Origin: Oscillospiraceae bacterium | GTDB taxonomy: Bacteria > Bacillota > Clostridia > Oscillospirales > Oscillospiraceae | Direction of reading: 5' to 3' | NCBI GenBank assembly: GCA_020025675.1 | Contig: JAHHRS010000004.1 | Coordinates: forward strand, 1 to 64,000 | Length of the DNA stretch: 64,000 nt | In this document: positions 17,416-28,165 of the stretch, piece after piece | How the letters are laid out: every line of letters begins with the position of its first letter | Numbering within the stretch: the first letter of the stretch is position 1 | The notes under the pieces: generated by a model | What the model was told of the DNA's origin: nothing | What the model saw: the letters and a program-made list of their open reading frames with translations, nothing else | Databases searched by the model: none | Translations under genes and position numbers: made by a program

Positions 17416-18149
17416 GTTTTTTAAAGAAAATTCCCGGCTGGAGCGTTGTGACAGTTATTCTGGTGGTGCTTGCGCTGTTCTTTAAGTTTGCTCTCAGAGG
17501 CTACTCATATATAGCCTACACCCTTACATTTTTTGCAGCGCTGATTGTAGCCCACCGCTTTTTCGGAAAAGTGCTGTGGAGAATTACTCTGGTTCTGGTG
17601 TGCATAGGTCTTATCTATTTTATTATAGTAGAAATACCAATAATCAAAAATGCCAGAACCGATTCAAACCCTCAGCGTGACTACCTTATAGTTTTAGGTG
17701 CCGCCGTTCACGGTGACAACCCCTCCCCCGCTCTAGTGCACAGGCTGGACGGAGCATATGAGTATCTGGAAAAATATCCGGACTCCGTTGCAATAGTTTC
17801 AGGCGGTAAGGGTAAGGGTGAAAACAAGTCCGAGGCTCAGGCCATGTTCGAGTATTTAACCGGTCGCGGCATAGCTCCAGAGAGAATAATCATGGAGGAC
17901 AGAGCCACTTCCACAAAGGAAAATCTCATGTTTTCCTATGAGATAATTACCGACCGCGGGGATTCACCACAGGACAGCGTTGCCATTCTCTCCAGCCCCT
18001 ACCACCTTTTCAGAGCAAAATGTATGTCCCGCTCCATAGGCGTTGATGCCGCCGGAGTGGCAGGACATTTCGATAACCCCGTTTTAACCCTTAACTATTT
18101 TATAAGAGAAGCTTTCGGCATCACCCACTTCTGGGTCTTAGGCTGGTAA
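17412..18149 (+). CDS. YdcF/ElyC/SanA-family membrane protein (DUF218)
   Basis: 245 residues: two or three N-terminal membrane helices, then a DUF218 domain with YLIVLGAAVHGDNPSP, VSGGKGKGE and the acidic MEDRATSTKENL segment. Members of the family are linked to envelope integrity and undecaprenyl-phosphate or lipid-carrier handling. It overlaps the ABC-F gene by 4 bp and closes the + strand cell-wall operon, after which a strong bidirectional terminator follows. Confidence 0.9.
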   Translation: MSFLKKIPGWSVVTVILVVLALFFKFALRGYSYIAYTLTFFAALIVAHRFFGKVLWRITLVLVCIGLIYFIIVEIPIIKNARTDSNPQRDYLIVLGAAVHGDNPSPALVHRLDGAYEYLEKYPDSVAIVSGGKGKGENKSEAQAMFEYLTGRGIAPERIIMEDRATSTKENLMFSYEIITDRGDSPQDSVAILSSPYHLFRAKCMSRSIGVDAAGVAGHFDNPVLTLNYFIREAFGITHFWVLGW

Positions 18150-18152
18150 GCA

Positions 18153-18185
18153 AAAATCCTCAAAGCAAAAAGCTTTGAGGATTTT
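18153..18185. terminator. Bidirectional terminator between the YdcF gene and guaB
   Basis: A 14-bp perfect stem (AAAATCCTCAAAGC with GCTTTGAGGATTTT) and a 5-base loop, with T tracts on either strand, sit between two convergent genes. Confidence 0.9.
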
Positions 18186-18200
18186 ATTTTAGCTATTAAA

Positions 18201-19742
<1,542 letters not shown>

Positions 19743-19753
19743 TTATTTTTTCT

Positions 19754-19781
19754 ATTCTATCAGATTTACACCAAAAGTCAA
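19754..19781 (-). promoter_or_regulatory. guaB promoter
   Basis: Minus strand: TTGACT, 16 bases, TAGAAT. The predicted start of transcription is near 19747, giving a leader of about 70 bases. Confidence 0.7.
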
Positions 19782-19834
19782 CAATCAATTTACTTAAAAT
19801 TTCTTGTTTTCCGGAGTTTATTTCTGTTAAATTT

Positions 19835-20677
19835 TTAAACTTTTGCCGCTGCATGTTCTTTATTTTCTCTTGCATAGTAAAAAATATACTGCTGAGCAAG
19901 TCCCGCATATTCTCCAAGGCTTTCAGGCTTAAAATCCGGAGGAAAATTTTCCTTCAAAGCCCGTTTTATCCAAACATCAACGGGAAAACCCTCCATATGC
20001 CGAAGTCCGAAAAGGGCTACGCAGTTAGCAACCTTTTCTCCAACCCCCGTCAGTGACAGCAGAGCTTTTTTAGCTTCACTATATGAGCAGTTGATAAGAG
20101 ACTCTAAATCTATATCTCCGTTCACTATTGCCTGTGCCGCTTTTATTATGTATGGTGCTCTATACCCTGAGCGAAGAGGCGCCAAATCATCGGAGCTGAG
20201 AGAAGCTAAACGCTCAGGCTTTGGAAAACTATAATATTTCTGTCCCCCAAAGACTATCTCATCCCCGAAAAGCTCACACAGTTTTTCCACAATTCCTTTT
20301 ATTCTTGTTATGTTGTTGCACTGTGAAATTATAAATGAACATAAAGCCTCCCAAGGCTCCTGATTTAATATTCTAATGCCCATACCGTACTCAACGCATT
20401 TATCCAGATATTCCCCACCGTCAAATCGGCTCATTTCTGAGTAGTCACGCCTTAGATCAAAGTAATCCAGCCACATTTCAGCAGAGGGTGCATCCGTAGA
20501 AATATAGACCTCTCCACCATCGCTCCACAGTCTTGCGGCTCTTCCCATAGCAACGCCGCTGTAAATCCCCTGTTGGTCCCTGTTCCAGCGAAAACACTGG
20601 CCGCATTCAAAGGTTTTTATTATGTCAAGCTCCGATTCCGACGCAAGACGATATGTATTTATTTCTCTGTTTTCCAT
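19835..20677 (-). CDS. 8-oxoguanine DNA glycosylase/AP lyase (Ogg1-type)
   Basis: 280 residues. An N-terminal OGG-N-like domain (FECGQCFRWNRDQ) is followed by a helix-hairpin-helix glycosylase domain with LTGVGEKVANCVALFGL and the catalytic Asp in FPVDVWIKRAL. The glycine-rich hairpin and the DVWIKR phrase are characteristic of bacterial Ogg proteins, which remove 8-oxoguanine from DNA. AGGAAGAG precedes the ATG. It stands alone between guaB and ireB on the same strand. Confidence 0.93.
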   Translation of the reverse strand: MENREINTYRLASESELDIIKTFECGQCFRWNRDQQGIYSGVAMGRAARLWSDGGEVYISTDAPSAEMWLDYFDLRRDYSEMSRFDGGEYLDKCVEYGMGIRILNQEPWEALCSFIISQCNNITRIKGIVEKLCELFGDEIVFGGQKYYSFPKPERLASLSSDDLAPLRSGYRAPYIIKAAQAIVNGDIDLESLINCSYSEAKKALLSLTGVGEKVANCVALFGLRHMEGFPVDVWIKRALKENFPPDFKPESLGEYAGLAQQYIFYYARENKEHAAAKV

Positions 20678-20776
20678 AGCTCTTCCTCGTAATTTTTTCT
20701 TTATTTTATCACACCGCAGTTTAAATTTTCAAGGTCAGATAAAATTTCCTCATATGTCATAATTATATTGCAAAAA

Positions 20777-20801
20777 TAACCACCGGCTGAACCGGTGGTT
20801 A
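20777..20801 (-). terminator. Terminator of ireB
   Basis: A 10-bp perfect stem TAACCACCGG/CCGGTGGTTA with a 5-base loop is followed on the minus strand by TTTTTG, 16 bp after the ireB stop. Confidence 0.88.
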
Positions 20802-20816
20802 TCCTAAAATGATATT

Positions 20817-21059
20817 TTATTTATCCAGATACGATCTAAGAAGCTCCTGCAGCAGCTCGTCCCTATCCAGACGGGTTATAAGCGTACGGGCATTGTTATA
20901 ATTAGTAATATATGTCGGGTCTTCAGAGAGTATATAGCCCACTATCTGGTTTATAGGATTATAACCTTTAACCATGAGGGAGTTATACACGGATGACAAT
21001 ATTTCTCTCATTTCGGCCCTGCTGTCAAGCGCTGTAAATTTTCTTGTTACATCTTCCAT
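20817..21059 (-). CDS. ireB: IreB-family regulatory phosphoprotein (UPF0297)
   Basis: 80 residues with the near-invariant family features: an N-terminal Thr-rich TRKFTA segment, LMVKGYNPINQIVGYILS, and ITRLDRDELL. In enterococci IreB is phosphorylated by the PASTA kinase IreK and influences cephalosporin resistance. Here it lies alone with its own promoter and terminator; the usual neighbours (yqgF-type Holliday junction resolvase, DUF1292) are not in the window. GGGAGGG precedes the ATG. Confidence 0.95.
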   Translation of the reverse strand: MEDVTRKFTALDSRAEMREILSSVYNSLMVKGYNPINQIVGYILSEDPTYITNYNNARTLITRLDRDELLQELLRSYLDK

Positions 21060-21089
21060 GATGTTCCCTCCCTTTTATTATTTATACAT

Positions 21090-21117
21090 ATTATACCAGA
21101 TTAAACGCTCATGTAAA
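21090..21117 (-). promoter_or_regulatory. ireB promoter
   Basis: Minus strand: TTTACA, 16 bases, perfect TATAAT, about 30 bp before the ATG. Confidence 0.65.
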
Positions 21118-21170
21118 GTCGAAACACATGATAAATTTATTAATTTTTCTTAATAAATACACTTTAAGGC

Positions 21171-23864
21171 TTATCTTATTTCAGCGTTAAAGTTTTCTTT
21201 CAAAGCCTTGAGTGCCTTCTTTACTGTCTCTTCCGCGTGTTCATCGGTAAGAGTCTGATCATCTGCCCGCATGGTAAGAGAAAAAGCCACAGACTTTTTG
21301 CCCTCAGCCACATGGTGACCGGTGTATACGTCAAATACTGAACAGTCTTTAAGATAGCAGCCGGAATTTTCCATAATGCATTCTATCATATCGCCTGCGG
21401 GAACGTCTCTGTCGCAGACAACCGCAATATCTCTTGTTACAGACGGGAAGCGAGGCAGAGGCTTATAAACAGGAACGCAGCCCTTAACTGCAAACATAGC
21501 GTCAAAGCTGAGTTCTGCACAGTAAAGCTCTGCATCCACTCCGTAATTTTTTGCAACCTCCGGGTGTATCTGACCCAGCACACCTATATACTGATCATTT
21601 ACCCATACCTTAGCGCAACGTCCGGGATGATATGATGGGTTTTCTTTCTCAGCCTCGAAATGAAGTCTGCCGTTATCTATTCCGCCGATCAGCTCCTCCA
21701 CCCAGCCCTTCAGCACATAGAAATTCATGTCGGGACCATATGCCCCGATAGAAACTATCTTGGGCTCGTCCGCAAGGCCGTCCGGACGTTTAAGGTATAT
21801 TTTGCCTATCTCGTAGAGAGCAGCAGATTTATTGCGGAAATTATAGTTTCTTGTGAGAATCTCCAGCATGGAGGGAAGGACGGTTGTTCTCATTATAGAG
21901 GTATCCTCGCCGAGAGGGTTGAGTATACGCAGGCTGTCTCTCAAAGGAGAATCCTCAGGCATACGGATATTGTCATAGTAGCTAGGGCTTATGAAAGAGT
22001 AAGTTATAATTTCATCAAGACCCATGCTGCGGCATATTTCTCCAACTCTCCTCTCGCAGCTCTGAACAGGTGTAAATCCTCCGCAGGTGGAAATAGCCCC
22101 AGTAAAGCGGGTAGGTATTTCATTATAACCGTAAAATCTTGCTACTTCCTCAGCAATATCCGAGTAGTGCTCAACGTCAGAGCGCCATGAAGGCACAAGG
22201 ATATTGTCTCCATCCAATTCAAAGCGCAGATTAAGCAGAATGTCACGCATGGTCTGCTCGTCAATATCAGTGCCTAAAAGGGCATTTATCTTATCCGGCT
22301 CCAGCTTTACAACAGTCCGTTCAAAACCTTCGGGATAGACATCAATAACCCCGTCTACAACCTCACCTGCACCCAAAAGCTCAATAAGTTCGCATGCACG
22401 CTGAAGAGCTCTCATAGTGTTTTCAGCGTCAAGGCCTTTCTCAAAACGGGAAGATGCATCGGTACGCATACCGAGAGCATTGGCGGTTCTTCTAATGGAA
22501 GTACCGTTAAAATTGGCACTTTCAAAAAGTACCATGGCGGTATCACCAACTATTTCGCTGTTTTCCCCGCCCATTACGCCGGCAACGCCCACAGGCTTGT
22601 TTTTATCGCAAATGCAGAGCATTGAGGTGCTGAGAGCTCTTTCAGTACCGTCAAGAGTTTTGATTACCTCGCCCTCCCTTGCGCAGCGGACGTGGATTTC
22701 TCCCCCATCCACACAGGAAAAGTCAAAAGCGTGCATAGGCTGACCGTATTCCAGCATTACATAGTTTGTAATATCAACAATGTTATTAATGGGCCGCACA
22801 CCAGAATTGCGCAGACGCTCACGCATCCATGCAGGAGATGGGCCAATTTTAACATTTTTTACCATTCTTGCGCTGTAACGCTTGCAAAGCTCAGGACTTT
22901 CAATATAAACCTTGGCCATGTCGTTAACATTGCCGCCTGCTCCACCCTTTACAACAGGTTCATGGAGTTTTAGTTCCTTATTAAAAGTGCATGCAGCCTC
23001 CAGTGCAAGTCCTAAAACACTAAGGCAGTCCGGGCGGTTGGGGGTTATCTCGTATTCAACCACATGGTCGTCACGTCCCAGCATTTTTGCCACATCATCA
23101 CCGGGTTTTACGTTTTCATGCAGGACAAAAATACCGTCAGAAATGCAGTGAGGGAACTCCTCCTGCTTTGCATGAAGGTCCTCAAGAGAGCAAATGTTAT
23201 CTTTTTTCGTGTCATATGCCACAAGATTACCCTCATGGATATTCTGACAATCGCTTACAGTTTCAACACTGCCATTGCCAACATTAAGAGTACACTTCCA
23301 GAGCTTAAATCCGGCATTTTCAACCTTCTTAACTTCCGCTGCTATAACAGTGCCGAAAATCTTGTCCCCCGCCTTTATATCGGCAGCAATAGAGGGCTTT
23401 TCAGGGTCTATTGCCTTATAATCTCCTAAAATAGCGGCGGGCTTAATTGAGGCATAATCATAGTCATGCTCGGTAATATCCAGTTCCTTTACAGAGCAAA
23501 GCATTCCCTCTGATTTTACACCGCGAAGTTTGCCGGCAGTTATTTTAATTCCCCCGGGAAGAAGGGACTTGTGGAGAGCAGCAGGTACAAGGTCCCCAAC
23601 ATGGACGTTCCATGCTCCGGTGCATATCTGTACAGGCTCATCCTTCCCTACGTCTAAAGTCAGAACCAGCATATGGTCAGAATCCGGGTGCTTTTCAAGG
23701 GTAAGAATTTTTCCAACCTTAACATTCTTCATGCTCTCGCTCAGGTCCTCGGTCACCTCTACCTTGGAGCCTGAAATGGTCATTGCCTCTGCAAAATCTC
23801 TGTCGTTATATTCATCAAGGCTTAAATCAACAAACTCGTTCAGCCATTTTCTTGATAATTTCAT
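21171..23864 (-). CDS. pheT: Phenylalanine-tRNA ligase beta subunit, with about 100 extra residues in the OB-fold region
   Basis: 897 residues against the usual roughly 790-810. Order: N-terminal B1, tRNA-binding OB fold (about 46-130; KHPDSDHMLVLTLDVG, SEGMLCS), then an unusual segment (about 136-241), the B3/B4 editing region (from EITPNRPDCLSVLG), B5, the catalytic-like core and the C-terminal FDX-ACB anticodon domain (PRFPSVTRDIAVVC to the end). The extra segment itself resembles a second OB fold (GTVIAAEVKKVENAGF, CTLNVG, NIHEGNLVAY). It forms the alpha2-beta2 enzyme with PheS. AAGGAGG precedes the ATG, 12 bp after pheS, under T-box control. Confidence 0.97.
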   Translation of the reverse strand: MKLSRKWLNEFVDLSLDEYNDRDFAEAMTISGSKVEVTEDLSESMKNVKVGKILTLEKHPDSDHMLVLTLDVGKDEPVQICTGAWNVHVGDLVPAALHKSLLPGGIKITAGKLRGVKSEGMLCSVKELDITEHDYDYASIKPAAILGDYKAIDPEKPSIAADIKAGDKIFGTVIAAEVKKVENAGFKLWKCTLNVGNGSVETVSDCQNIHEGNLVAYDTKKDNICSLEDLHAKQEEFPHCISDGIFVLHENVKPGDDVAKMLGRDDHVVEYEITPNRPDCLSVLGLALEAACTFNKELKLHEPVVKGGAGGNVNDMAKVYIESPELCKRYSARMVKNVKIGPSPAWMRERLRNSGVRPINNIVDITNYVMLEYGQPMHAFDFSCVDGGEIHVRCAREGEVIKTLDGTERALSTSMLCICDKNKPVGVAGVMGGENSEIVGDTAMVLFESANFNGTSIRRTANALGMRTDASSRFEKGLDAENTMRALQRACELIELLGAGEVVDGVIDVYPEGFERTVVKLEPDKINALLGTDIDEQTMRDILLNLRFELDGDNILVPSWRSDVEHYSDIAEEVARFYGYNEIPTRFTGAISTCGGFTPVQSCERRVGEICRSMGLDEIITYSFISPSYYDNIRMPEDSPLRDSLRILNPLGEDTSIMRTTVLPSMLEILTRNYNFRNKSAALYEIGKIYLKRPDGLADEPKIVSIGAYGPDMNFYVLKGWVEELIGGIDNGRLHFEAEKENPSYHPGRCAKVWVNDQYIGVLGQIHPEVAKNYGVDAELYCAELSFDAMFAVKGCVPVYKPLPRFPSVTRDIAVVCDRDVPAGDMIECIMENSGCYLKDCSVFDVYTGHHVAEGKKSVAFSLTMRADDQTLTDEHAEETVKKALKALKENFNAEIR

Positions 23865-23876
23865 TTAACTGCCTCC

Positions 23877-24902
23877 TTAGAACTGCTCAAGGAACCTGAC
23901 GTCGTTTTCAAATATCAGGCGCATATCTGTAATCTTGTATTCACCCAAAGCAAGACGCTCAAGTCCCATACCGAATGCCCATCCGGAATACACATCCGGG
24001 TCAATTCCGCATCCGGCCAGTACTTTGGGGTGTACCATACCGGCACCCAGAACTTCAATCCAGCCCTCGCCCTTGCAGGTGGGGCAGCCCTTACCGCCGC
24101 ATTTATGGCACTGAATATCCATCTCGCAGCTGGGTTCTGTAAAGGGAAAATGGTGGGGACGGAAACGGGTAACCGTTCCTTTACCGTAAATTTTTTCAAC
24201 AACCAGGTTAAGAGTTGCTTTCAGGTCTGACATAGTAACACCCTTATCTATGACCATGCCTTCTATCTGGTGGAACATCGGAGAATGAGTAGCATCAACC
24301 TCGTCCTTACGGTAAACTCTGCCGGGTGCGATTATGCGGATAGGCAGTTCTCTGGTTTCCATTGCGTGTATCTGCATAGGGGATGTCTGAGTACGGAGAA
24401 GTACACTGCTGTCGGGAGTGAAATAGAAAGTATCCGTCCACTCTCTTGAAGGGTGTCCTTCTTCAATATTAAGCTTTGAAAAGTTATAATCTGCAAGCTC
24501 AACTTCCGGACCTTCAACAATTTCAAATCCCATTCCGATGAAAATATCTTTTATCTGATCGAGAACATTATACATGGGGTGCTTATGGCCAAGGACGGAT
24601 TTCTGTCCCGGCATAGTAACGTCAAGAGCCTCATCCTCCAGCTTTTTCTCCATCATCAGCGCACTTATTTCTGTTTTTCTCTTATCTATGGCTCCCTCAA
24701 TATCAGCTCTGAGTTTATTTGCAAGCTGACCCATAGCAGGGCGCTCCTCAGCAGAGAGCTTGCCCATCTGGCGCAGAATAACAGTGAGCTCACCCTTTTT
24801 GCCCAGATATTTTACCCTGAGCTGTTCCAGAAGTTCAGCACTCTCACATTCCAAAATAGCCTTAATTGAGCTTTCTCTAAGGCTCTGCATAAGTTCTTCC
24901 AT
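23877..24902 (-). CDS. pheS: Phenylalanine-tRNA ligase alpha subunit
   Basis: 341 residues from ATG at 24902, behind AAAAGGAGAAAA. An upstream in-frame ATG exists, but it lies within the T-box leader and would translate the regulatory hairpin. N-terminal coiled coil (about 1-85), then a class II catalytic core with motif 2 (RPHHFPFTEPSCEMD) and motif 3 (GMGLERLALG), and the CHKCGGKGCPTCKGEGW segment that is normal in this family. It charges tRNA-Phe together with PheT. Confidence 0.98.
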   Translation of the reverse strand: MEELMQSLRESSIKAILECESAELLEQLRVKYLGKKGELTVILRQMGKLSAEERPAMGQLANKLRADIEGAIDKRKTEISALMMEKKLEDEALDVTMPGQKSVLGHKHPMYNVLDQIKDIFIGMGFEIVEGPEVELADYNFSKLNIEEGHPSREWTDTFYFTPDSSVLLRTQTSPMQIHAMETRELPIRIIAPGRVYRKDEVDATHSPMFHQIEGMVIDKGVTMSDLKATLNLVVEKIYGKGTVTRFRPHHFPFTEPSCEMDIQCHKCGGKGCPTCKGEGWIEVLGAGMVHPKVLAGCGIDPDVYSGWAFGMGLERLALGEYKITDMRLIFENDVRFLEQF

Positions 24903-24921
24903 AATTTTCTCCTTTTTATAA

Positions 24922-25155
24922 ATAAAAAAGCCTCCGTCCCTCCAAAGGGACGAAAGCATAACTTCCGCGGTACCACCCAAATTCGGCTCTCGCCGCACTT
25001 GACGAGCTTAACGCGCTCTCACGCCGATAGTTAGTCGGAGCTCACGGGCGAACTAAGTAATTGTAGCTCAAAGGGCTCACAGCCGATGACCCTCATTCTC
25101 TGAAAGCTGCTTTAATACTATATTCCCGTTCATAGCATTTTTAGCTTAGCACATT
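24922..25155 (-). promoter_or_regulatory. T-box riboswitch controlling pheST
   Basis: On the minus strand the T-box core GGGTGGTACCGCGG lies at 24965-24978. A terminator follows: CGTCCC and GGGACG arms at 24935-24952, then GAGG and TTTTTT. Upstream are a CAGAGAATGAGGG element typical of stem I (around 25094-25106) and a UUC triplet at 25050-25052 followed by G, in the region expected for a Phe specifier. Uncharged tRNA-Phe would stabilise the antiterminator and let pheST be transcribed. The specifier assignment is inferred from position and from the regulated genes. Confidence 0.92.
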
Positions 25156-25204
25156 ATAACTAAATTTTCAAGAGAAATTTTGTAATTTACCACAAAATAA
25201 GTAT

Positions 25205-25233
25205 TTGACTAATGGCTTAAAGGTGATTATAAT
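25205..25233 (+). promoter_or_regulatory. Promoter of the lipoprotein-alr operon
   Basis: TTGACT, 17 bases and a perfect TATAAT at 25228-25233, 46 bp before the chosen ATG. Confidence 0.75.
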
Positions 25234-25278
25234 TGGATTTGCAGCATAGGCTTTAGCAAACTTATTATGGAGGGCGCT

Positions 25279-25833
25279 ATGAAAAGACTATGCCTGCCTC
25301 TGGTTCTGATTTTCTGTCTGCTTCTTTCTTCATGTGGCAGCAGAGCTCAGGCAGAGCGCTTTGAACAATTTTCCGGCGAGCTTGCCGCCGGCACATCACT
25401 TTCTTTCCGTTCACAGCTTCGCTGTGAATATGAGGACAGAAGCGTTGAATTTACGCTCAATTACTCAGAAACTCCGGAAGGTGCGCAGGTGAGTGTTATT
25501 AAACCCGACATTATTTCCGGGGTAACAGGGCACGTTAAACCCGGCAGCTCCGCCTTGGAATACGGTGAGATTGTTATTGACACCGGCGATCTGGACAAGT
25601 TCGGGCTAAGCCCCATGACTGCTCTTCCCGCTCTTGCTCAGGCTATGAAAACAGGTCACATTGAGAGTTATTGGGAAGAAGACAGCTTTTTCGTTTATGA
25701 ACTGAGTTATAACGAACATCTGACAGTCAGAGTCTGGTTTAACGCTCTTAATATGATTCCTGAAAAAGCTGAGATTATAAGTGAGGGACAGGTAAAGGTC
25801 TTTTGCCAAATTGAGAACTGGACAAGGGAGTAA
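25279..25833 (+). CDS. Putative lipoprotein of unknown function
   Basis: 184 residues from ATG at 25279, preceded by GGAGGG. An upstream in-frame ATG at 25267 overlaps that ribosome binding site and is less likely. The signal peptide ends in LLLSSC with Cys at 19. The rest is beta-rich (SLSFRSQLRCEYEDRSVEFTLNY, VRVWFNALNMIPEKAEII) and faintly resembles LolA-like or outer-membrane-lipoprotein-sorting folds; I do not recognise a family. It is 8 bp from alr, with which it shares a promoter. Confidence 0.75.
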   Translation: MKRLCLPLVLIFCLLLSSCGSRAQAERFEQFSGELAAGTSLSFRSQLRCEYEDRSVEFTLNYSETPEGAQVSVIKPDIISGVTGHVKPGSSALEYGEIVIDTGDLDKFGLSPMTALPALAQAMKTGHIESYWEEDSFFVYELSYNEHLTVRVWFNALNMIPEKAEIISEGQVKVFCQIENWTRE

Positions 25834-25841
25834 AACATATT

Positions 25842-26972
25842 ATGGATGATCTTCAAAAGAGAACATGGGCTGAGGTAAGCCTTAAAAATATAAGAAATAA
25901 TTATAAAGCCATACGCTCCGCTCTTCCTCGGGGCTGTCGATTTTTAGGAGTTGTAAAGGCTGATGCCTACGGTCACGGCGCTTTGCCGGTTTCTATGATG
26001 CTTCAGGAAGCAGGGGCTGACTATCTGGCCGTATCCTGTCTGGATGAGGCTATGGAACTGCGTCAGGGCGGTATCACCATGCCTATATTGATTTTAGGTC
26101 ACACTCCTCCCAGATACACCCAAACACTAATAGAAAATAACATAAGCCAGACAATCTCATGTTTTGCCAAGGCCAGTGAATATTCCGAAATTGCCTCTAA
26201 GTTGGGAAAAGAGCTTAAAATTCATATTAAGTTAGACACCGGTATGTCCAGACTTGGCTTTCTGTGCTGTAAAGAGCACTATGAAGAAGGGCTTAAAAAT
26301 GTGATTGAAGCCTGCCGTCTTCCCGGTCTTATACATGAGGGAATATATACCCACTTTGCAGTCTCCGATGAAGAGGGCGAAGAAAACGAAGAGTACACAA
26401 GGGAACAGTTTAAACTATTCATTTCATTTATTGAGGATTTAGGCTCGAAGGGTGATATTCATTTTGAAATACGGCACTGTGCAAACAGCGGTGCTACCAT
26501 AAATTACCCTGAAATGGCGCTGGACATGGTTCGTCCCGGACTTTTGCTCTACGGCTACGGCGATACTAAAGGGAAGCTTGGTCTTAAACCGGGTATGCGC
26601 CTCGTAACCACCGTAAGCACCATAAAGATTTACGAGCCGGGTACTTCTGTAAGCTACGGACGACGTTATGTGACTGACAAAAAAGAACGCATGGGTGTAC
26701 TTGCTATCGGTTATGCAGACGGTCTTCCCAGAATAAGCTCCAACAAATGCTCTTATGCTGTTTCCGGCGGCTTTGCACCCCAGCGCGGCAGTATTTGCAT
26801 GGACATGTGCATGGTGGATTTAAGCCATCTGCCACAGGTGGACGTTGGCAGTGAAGTGGAAATATTTGGTGAAGAGAACAGTATCTATAAGCTCTCAGAA
26901 GCGGCAGGTACTATTCCGTATGAAATTCTTTGTGCTGTTTCAAAGCGTGTACCGAGAGTATATAAGGATTGA
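25842..26972 (+). CDS. alr: Alanine racemase
   Basis: 376 residues. The PLP lysine is K39 in VVKADAYGHGA. The barrel phrase HIKLDTGMSRLG is present, and the second catalytic residue, a Tyr, lies in the C-terminal part (SVSYGRRYVTDKKERMGVL). It converts L-alanine to D-alanine for peptidoglycan. AGGGAG precedes the ATG. It is the second gene after the lipoprotein and is followed by a strong terminator. Confidence 0.97.
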   Translation: MDDLQKRTWAEVSLKNIRNNYKAIRSALPRGCRFLGVVKADAYGHGALPVSMMLQEAGADYLAVSCLDEAMELRQGGITMPILILGHTPPRYTQTLIENNISQTISCFAKASEYSEIASKLGKELKIHIKLDTGMSRLGFLCCKEHYEEGLKNVIEACRLPGLIHEGIYTHFAVSDEEGEENEEYTREQFKLFISFIEDLGSKGDIHFEIRHCANSGATINYPEMALDMVRPGLLLYGYGDTKGKLGLKPGMRLVTTVSTIKIYEPGTSVSYGRRYVTDKKERMGVLAIGYADGLPRISSNKCSYAVSGGFAPQRGSICMDMCMVDLSHLPQVDVGSEVEIFGEENSIYKLSEAAGTIPYEILCAVSKRVPRVYKD

Positions 26973-26977
26973 TTTTT

Positions 26978-27007
26978 AAGCTGCTTTATCAACAGATAAA
27001 GCAGCTT
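26978..27007 (+). terminator. Terminator of alr
   Basis: A 13-bp perfect stem (AAGCTGCTTTATC/GATAAAGCAGCTT) with a 4-base loop is followed by a T tract, 6 bp after the stop codon. Confidence 0.93.
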
Positions 27008-27128
27008 TTTTGAATACCGGTTAATTTTTTATAGTATTAGTTAACGGATATTCACTATCTTTTTTCTTAATCTCATGTTAATATCATTTTTGCAAGGGCC
27101 TTGACATTTTTAAAAAAGGTGATTTCAC

Positions 27129-28163
27129 ATGATGATTGGTGAAGTAATAAGAAAATATCGAAAGCAGAAAGAGCTGACGCAGGAAGAAATGGCAAACTTT
27201 CTTGGTGTAACCGCGCCCGCAGTGAACAAGTGGGAAAACGGCAATGCCATGCCTGATATTACACTGCTATCCCCTATTGCCCGTCTTCTTGATGTTTCTC
27301 TAAATGAGCTGCTTTCCTTTAAGGAGGAACTTACTGCACAGGAAATTCAGGAGCTGACCTTAAAAGCAGAGCAAATTACTGAAGCTCACGGCTTTGACCA
27401 GGCATACAGCTGGGCAAAAAAGCAGATTGAAGCCTATCCTAATTGTGAAAAGCTAATTTACAGCCTTGCTCTCACACTGGATGCCAAACGTCTCATGCTC
27501 CAGTTATCTAACAGCGAAAAATACGATTCTTTTATTTTGAGCTGTTACAAAAGGCTTTTGAAAAGCAATGACGTAAGCATGAGGACAGTGGCAGCAGATT
27601 CTCTGTATAACTACTATCTAAGAAACGAACAATACGAAAAAGCCTCAGAATATCTCAGCTTTTTCTCTATGCAAAGTCCTGAGCGAAAAAGAAAGCAGGC
27701 AATACTGTACGAGCGGAGCGGTGAAACAGAAAAGGCTTACAAGGAATATGAGGAAATTCTCATCTCTGCATATCAAATTCTTTGCTTAGTTTTCGATAGT
27801 TTATTTAATTTAAAATGCAAGGAACAGGATGTTGAGCTGGCAAAATACTATACGGAAAAAAAGAAACTCCTTGCAGAACTGTTTCAAATGGGAGAATTCA
27901 GTGTTATCGCTGCGGATTTGGCTTTGGCTCAATTTGAAGAGGACAGGGACAAAACCTTTTACTGCGCAGATAGGATGCTGAATAGTCTGGAGAGTATCTA
28001 CAGCTACTCAGCCGCTCCTCTGTTTTCCCACATTGAATTAAAAAAGCCTGACAGTGAGTCTGTTGAAAAAATGCGCACAAGCATTATTTACAGTTTTAAA
28101 CTTGATGACTCTTTCCAATATATGTCCTCTGACCAGCGGTGGAACGAACTTCTGAGTATTTAA
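27129..28163 (+). CDS. XRE-family transcriptional regulator with TPR-like C-terminal part
   Basis: 344 residues. An N-terminal helix-turn-helix (IRKYRKQKELTQEEMANFLGVTAPAVNKWENG, read in blocks) occupies about 5-62. The remaining 280 residues are alpha-helical with pairs reminiscent of tetratricopeptide repeats (YLRNEQYEKASEYLSFFS, YERSGETEKAYKEYEEIL). This architecture is common among Firmicutes regulators that sense peptides or act as regulators of secondary functions; the target is unknown. AAGGTGA precedes the ATG. It is a single-gene unit with a terminator. Confidence 0.88.
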   Translation: MMIGEVIRKYRKQKELTQEEMANFLGVTAPAVNKWENGNAMPDITLLSPIARLLDVSLNELLSFKEELTAQEIQELTLKAEQITEAHGFDQAYSWAKKQIEAYPNCEKLIYSLALTLDAKRLMLQLSNSEKYDSFILSCYKRLLKSNDVSMRTVAADSLYNYYLRNEQYEKASEYLSFFSMQSPERKRKQAILYERSGETEKAYKEYEEILISAYQILCLVFDSLFNLKCKEQDVELAKYYTEKKKLLAELFQMGEFSVIAADLALAQFEEDRDKTFYCADRMLNSLESIYSYSAAPLFSHIELKKPDSESVEKMRTSIIYSFKLDDSFQYMSSDQRWNELLSI

Positions 28164-28165
28164 GA

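Noticed and set aside
24903-24998. Longer N-terminus for PheS
   Set aside because: The extension lies in the T-box terminator region and does not match the family start.
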